This document shows, in pieces, positions 62,872-64,000 of a stretch of DNA of 64,000 bases. Under the pieces are notes generated by a model. The model was given only the letters and a program-made list of their open reading frames with translations. It was not told where the DNA came from and made no database searches. How positions within the stretch are numbered: the first letter of the stretch is position 1; each line of letters starts with the position of its first letter. Origin of the DNA: Bremerella sp. P1. GTDB lineage: Bacteria; Planctomycetota; Planctomycetia; Pirellulales; Pirellulaceae. The stretch lies in the NCBI RefSeq assembly GCF_028748185.1, contig NZ_CP118164.1:2480001-2544000 (forward strand), read 5' to 3'. The position numbers and the translations under genes are program-made.

Positions 62872-64000
62872 TTAATGTCGGAAGTGACGAACACCAGTAA
62901 AGATCATCGGCAGCTTGTGCTCGTTGCACGCGTCGATCACTTCCTGATCCCGCTTCGAGCCACCTGGCTGAATGAATGCCTTGACGCCTGCCTTGGCGGC
63001 TTCGTGAATCGAGTCCGGGAATGGGAAGAACGCGTCACTGGCCAGCACGCTACCGGGTGCACGGTCGGCGGCCTTCTCGATCGAAATCTGAACCGAGTCA
63101 ACGCGGCTCATCTGCCCTGCCCCGGCACCCACGAGCGAGCGGTCTTTGCACAGGACAATGGCGTTCGACTTCACGAAACGGCAGATCTCCCAGGCAAAAA
63201 GCAGCTCCTGCTTCATCGATTCCTCGACCTGCGTTTCGGTCACGACCTGCCAGGTGCTTGGATCATCGAGCGAGAAGTCGGTGTTCTGAACGAGCAGGCC
63301 CCCTTCGATCCAACGCGACTGGAACTCCGGACGAGCACCTTCCAGTGGTCCGACTTCCATCAAGCGAACGTTGCTCTTCCATTTAGGCTTGGTGGTCAGT
63401 ATCTCCACCGCTTCCTTTGAGAAGCTCGGGGCGGCGATTGCTTCGACAAACAGACCAGGCGTCGAAAGGTATTCCGCAGTAGCCGCATCGACTTCCGCGT
63501 TCATACCAATCACGCTACCAAACGCACTGAGCGGATCCCCCAGCATGGCCTTCTCACACGCTTCGGCCAGTGTCGAAGCCGAGGCCGCACCACAAGGATT
63601 GTTGTGCTTGATCACCGAAACAGCCACATCCGGCAGACCGCGGGCAATGGCCAGTGCACTGTCGAGGTCGAGCAAGTTGTTGTACGAAAGTTCCTTGCCG
63701 TTGAGCTGTTTGGCATCGACCAGCGAGGCACCGTTAAACTTCGGCACCGCGTACACGGCACCTTGCTGATGTGGGTTTTCGCCGTAACGCAGAACGGCTT
63801 TCCGTTGGAACGACTGACGCAGCGTTTCTGGGAAGGCACAGTCGTCGTCCTTCTCGAAGTAGTTGGCGATCGCCGCATCGTAGGCGGCTGTATGGGCAAA
63901 CGCGGCAGCGGCCAGCTTGCGACGAAGACCAAGCGAGGTCTTTCCGCCGTTCTTCAATTCGGCCAGGATCTCGGGGTACTGACTTGGTTTGCAGGCAATC
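62872..64000 (-). CDS. purH: Bifunctional AICAR transformylase / IMP cyclohydrolase, 3' part
   Basis: The frame runs off the right edge, so the start is outside; about 376 codons are visible. The visible part holds the end of the cyclohydrolase domain (YPEILAELKNGGKTSLGLRR) and the transformylase domain: VIKHNNPCGAASA carries the catalytic Lys-His pair, LSYNNLLDLDSALAIARGLP and SDAFFPFPDSIHEAAKAGVK follow, and it ends IFTGVRHFRH as usual. It performs the last two steps of IMP synthesis. It is followed by trpC on the same transcript. Confidence 0.96.
   Translation of the reverse strand, partial: IACKPSQYPEILAELKNGGKTSLGLRRKLAAAAFAHTAAYDAAIANYFEKDDDCAFPETLRQSFQRKAVLRYGENPHQQGAVYAVPKFNGASLVDAKQLNGKELSYNNLLDLDSALAIARGLPDVAVSVIKHNNPCGAASASTLAEACEKAMLGDPLSAFGSVIGMNAEVDAATAEYLSTPGLFVEAIAAPSFSKEAVEILTTKPKWKSNVRLMEVGPLEGARPEFQSRWIEGGLLVQNTDFSLDDPSTWQVVTETQVEESMKQELLFAWEICRFVKSNAIVLCKDRSLVGAGAGQMSRVDSVQISIEKAADRAPGSVLASDAFFPFPDSIHEAAKAGVKAFIQPGGSKRDQEVIDACNEHKLPMIFTGVRHFRH

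Overview
The window looks like chromosome of a planctomycete of the Pirellulaceae (Blastopirellula / Bremerella / Rhodopirellula type). The reasons are content rather than a marker gene: two sulfatases with formylglycine motifs, three secreted PQQ-type beta-propeller proteins, tandem YfbK-like VWA lipoproteins, many short lipoproteins, leucine-rich-repeat proteins, a Lys/Ala-rich histone-H1-like protein, a very cysteine-rich secreted protein, and moderate GC with long antisense shadow frames. No rRNA, tRNA or CRISPR array was recognised.

Layout. 1-8.6 kb: tail of a formylglycine-generating-enzyme-fold protein, a substrate-binding protein plus chemoreceptor pair, a sulfatase, a SUKH-type protein, the Cys-rich secreted protein and a cupin. 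9-13.6 kb: two PQQ propeller proteins, probably one transcript. 13.6-17.1 kb: degenerate receiver protein, csaA, aguA-aguB (agmatine to putrescine) and bioD. 17.2-21.4 kb: two paralogous VWA lipoproteins in tandem, each followed by a terminator. 21.5-23.7 kb: a small accessory block of unknown genes and an LRR protein; a 78-base direct repeat of the efp 3' end and terminator lies on both sides of its minus-strand half. 23.8-25.5 kb: efp and epmB, divergent. 25.5-37.8 kb: lipoproteins, a TlpA-like thioredoxin, a PQQ protein, a metallopeptidase-like lipoprotein, an FbpA-like binding protein, a DEAD-box helicase, the histone-like protein and a HEAT-repeat-like protein. 37.8-43 kb: aspartate aminotransferase, myo-inositol-1-phosphate synthase, Ca2+/Na+ antiporter and aldo/keto reductase. 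43.2-46.7 kb: a CXXCH plus LRR protein, a 970-base insertion sequence with a frameshifted transposase, and a BRCT-MerR-TPR fusion. 46.9-49.4 kb: second sulfatase and corA. 49.6-57.6 kb: a seven-gene, tightly overlapping RDD / SpoIIM / membrane protein / DUF4129 / DUF4350 / MoxR / DUF58 operon. 57.6-64 kb, minus strand: GT39 glycosyltransferase, LptF/G permease, PAP2 phosphatase, HupE/UreJ protein, trpC and the 3' part of purH.

The most interesting structure is between genes. At least five families of short palindromic or inverted-repeat elements occupy intergenic spaces, and one copy forms the 3' end of a gene. The insertion sequence sits exactly in the loop of one such palindrome, with a 3-base target duplication; the uninterrupted site can be rebuilt and compared with an intact copy about 19 kb away. 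Other points worth a second look are the efp-tail repeat, the Cys-rich protein as a candidate cell-wall component, the BRCT-MerR-TPR fusion, the CXXCH-LRR protein, and the zinc-ribbon MoxR in its membrane operon. I did not find one clearly new multi-gene defence or metabolic system.
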